From Acidobacteriota bacterium (GTDB lineage: Bacteria > Actinomycetota > Thermoleophilia > Gaiellales > Gaiellaceae), in NCBI GenBank assembly GCA_028876365.1, contig JAGWRZ010000026.1, positions 1 to 46,822 of the forward strand: a stretch of 46,822 nt of DNA, written 5' to 3'. Numbering within the stretch: position 1 is the stretch's first letter; every line of letters starts with the position of its first letter. The notes under the pieces are model-generated. The model saw nothing but the letters and a program-made list of their open reading frames with translations. It did no database searches and was not told where the DNA came from. The position numbers and the translations under genes were made by a program. Shown here one piece after another: positions 45,347-46,822 of this stretch.

Positions 45347-46045
45347 GTGGAGAGGGCAGCGCTCGTCACCGGCGGCTCGTCCGGGATCGGCCTCGCGATC
45401 GCGCGCATGCTGCGCGACGAGGGGTACGCGCTGACGCTCGCGTCGCGCCGCGTCGAGAAGGTGCAGGCGGCGGCGGACGAGCTCGGGGCCGTCGCCGTCG
45501 CGGCCGACGTCTCCGACGAGGGCGACTGCGCGCGACTCGTGGCCGAGCACGAGAAGCGCGTCGGCCGGCTCGACGTGCTCGTCAACTCCGCCGGCATCGG
45601 CATCGGCGGCCGCGTCGAGGACCTGCCGGCGAAGCATCTCGACCTCCAGCTCGGCGTCAACCTGCGCGGGCTCTTTCTCGTGACACAGGCGGCGATCCCG
45701 CTCCTGCGGCGCTCGCGTGGCTGGATCGTCAACCTCGCGTCGATCGCGGGAACGCTGCCGACGCCGGGCCTCGCGACGTACGGCGCGACGAAAGCCGCGG
45801 TGATCGCGCTCACGCGCTCGCTCAACGGGGAGCTCGACGCCGACGGCGTGCGTGCGATCGCGATCTGCCCGGGCTTCGTCGACACGCCCATGGCGCAGTG
45901 GTCCGGCATCGCGCCGGACGCGATGATCCGGCCCGAGGACTGCGCCGAGGTCGTGCGCATGGCCCTGCGGCTCAGCCCGAACGCGCGCGTGCCACAGGTC
46001 GTCATCGAGCGAATGGGCTCGTCGAACGGCGACGTTCCCGGCTAG
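45347..46045 (+). CDS. Short-chain dehydrogenase/reductase (SDR)
   Basis: AALVTGGSSGIGLAIARML...DVLVNSAGIGIGGR...YGATKAAVIALTRSL. Confidence 0.93.
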   Translation: MERAALVTGGSSGIGLAIARMLRDEGYALTLASRRVEKVQAAADELGAVAVAADVSDEGDCARLVAEHEKRVGRLDVLVNSAGIGIGGRVEDLPAKHLDLQLGVNLRGLFLVTQAAIPLLRRSRGWIVNLASIAGTLPTPGLATYGATKAAVIALTRSLNGELDADGVRAIAICPGFVDTPMAQWSGIAPDAMIRPEDCAEVVRMALRLSPNARVPQVVIERMGSSNGDVPG

Positions 46046-46048
46046 CCG

Positions 46049-46822
46049 TTGGCACTCGACGATTTCCCCCGGGTCCCGCTCCTGTACGGCCCCTCCCCGA
46101 TTCACCCGCTCGCGCGATTGAGCGAGCACCTCGGCGGCCGGGTCGAGATCTGGGCGAAGCGCGAGGACTGCAACTCCGGGCTCGCATTCGGCGGCAACAA
46201 GACGCGCAAGCTCGAGTACCTCGCCGCCGACGCGCTCGCGCAGGGATGCGACACGCTCGTCTCCATCGGAGGGGTGCAGTCGAACCACACGCGCCAGGTG
46301 GCCGCCGTCGCGGCGCACCTGGGGCTGAAATGCGTGCTCGTGCAGGAGCACTGGGTCGACTGGGACGACCCCGTCTACGAGACGGTGGGGAACATCCTGC
46401 TCTCTCGGATCATGGGCGCCGACGTCCGCGTCGTCGACGCCGGCTTCGACATCGCCTTTCGCCCGAGCTGGCAGGACGCACTCGATTCGGTCGTCGCCGC
46501 GGGCGGGAAGCCGTATGCGATCCCGGCGGGCGCATCCGACCATCCGCTCGGCGGTCTCGGCTTCGCCGGCTGGGCGCAGGAGGTCGCGGAGCAGGAGGCG
46601 GAGCTCGGCGTCTTCTTCGACACGATCGTCGTCTGCTCCGTGACCGGCTCGACCCAGGCGGGGATGATCGCCGGCTTCGCCCTGCAGGACGAGGAGCGCC
46701 GGATTCTCGGCATCGACGGCTCCGCGAGGGTGCAGCAGACGTGGGACCAGGTCGCGCGCATCGCGCGACAGACGGCAGAGGCGGTCGAGCTCGGCCGGCC
46801 GCTCGCAGACGATGAGATCGTC
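46049..46822 (+). CDS. acdS: 1-aminocyclopropane-1-carboxylate deaminase / D-cysteine desulfhydrase family, truncated by the right edge
   Basis: TTG start; [103 protein letters not shown]...; closely resembles known AcdS N-termini. Not called in frame in the ORF track because no stop lies within the window. Confidence 0.85.
   Translation, partial: MALDDFPRVPLLYGPSPIHPLARLSEHLGGRVEIWAKREDCNSGLAFGGNKTRKLEYLAADALAQGCDTLVSIGGVQSNHTRQVAAVAAHLGLKCVLVQEHWVDWDDPVYETVGNILLSRIMGADVRVVDAGFDIAFRPSWQDALDSVVAAGGKPYAIPAGASDHPLGGLGFAGWAQEVAEQEAELGVFFDTIVVCSVTGSTQAGMIAGFALQDEERRILGIDGSARVQQTWDQVARIARQTAEAVELGRPLADDEIV

Noticed and set aside
44069-46543. 824-aa reverse ORF and similar long shadow ORFs (e.g. 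8677..9555 N-terminal part, 41549..43879, 34886..36913)
   Set aside because: Low-complexity RRR/DEV/HRR composition and complete overlap with strongly supported genes on the other strand or frame.

Overview
46.8 kb of a high-GC bacterial chromosome. Gene content and the codon/promoter style suggest a deep-branching actinobacterium (Thermoleophilia-like); this is inferred, not tested. Gene density is high and most of the content is ordinary: a LacI-controlled sugar ABC operon with a debranching-enzyme-like gene at the left edge; an MMPL exporter/MarR divergon; an S9 peptidase; a Zn-alcohol dehydrogenase and Rieske oxygenase pair; an amino-acid ABC operon; MarR-MFS and MFS-MerR efflux loci; a histidine kinase with three receiver proteins; 2-oxoacid:ferredoxin oxidoreductase (korAB); an O-antigen-ligase operon; an XRE-TPR regulator with a DNA glycosylase, proC and pgl; a thiolase/FadB-like beta-oxidation pair; signal peptidase I; an SF2 helicase; ctaA-PAC2; selD; an SDR; and an ACC-deaminase-like gene cut by the right edge. 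I found no rRNA, tRNA, CRISPR array, prophage or intact transposon. The items most worth follow-up are: (1) a 32-aa signal-peptide-like microprotein with a strong RBS, divergent from an XRE-TPR regulator (possible RRNPP-like peptide signalling pair); (2) a selD/SDR divergon whose start codons flank one symmetric TANNNTA -10 element, plus several other promoters placed to give leaderless mRNAs; (3) a 143-bp palindromic repeat with a second partial copy that encodes the C-terminus of a protein; (4) a receiver domain with a natural Asp-to-Glu change at the phospho-acceptor; (5) a small membrane-protein gene lying wholly antisense to the 3' end of a helicase gene; (6) a FadR-like operator on the beta-oxidation genes. 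All calls come from reading the sequence; no searches were run.
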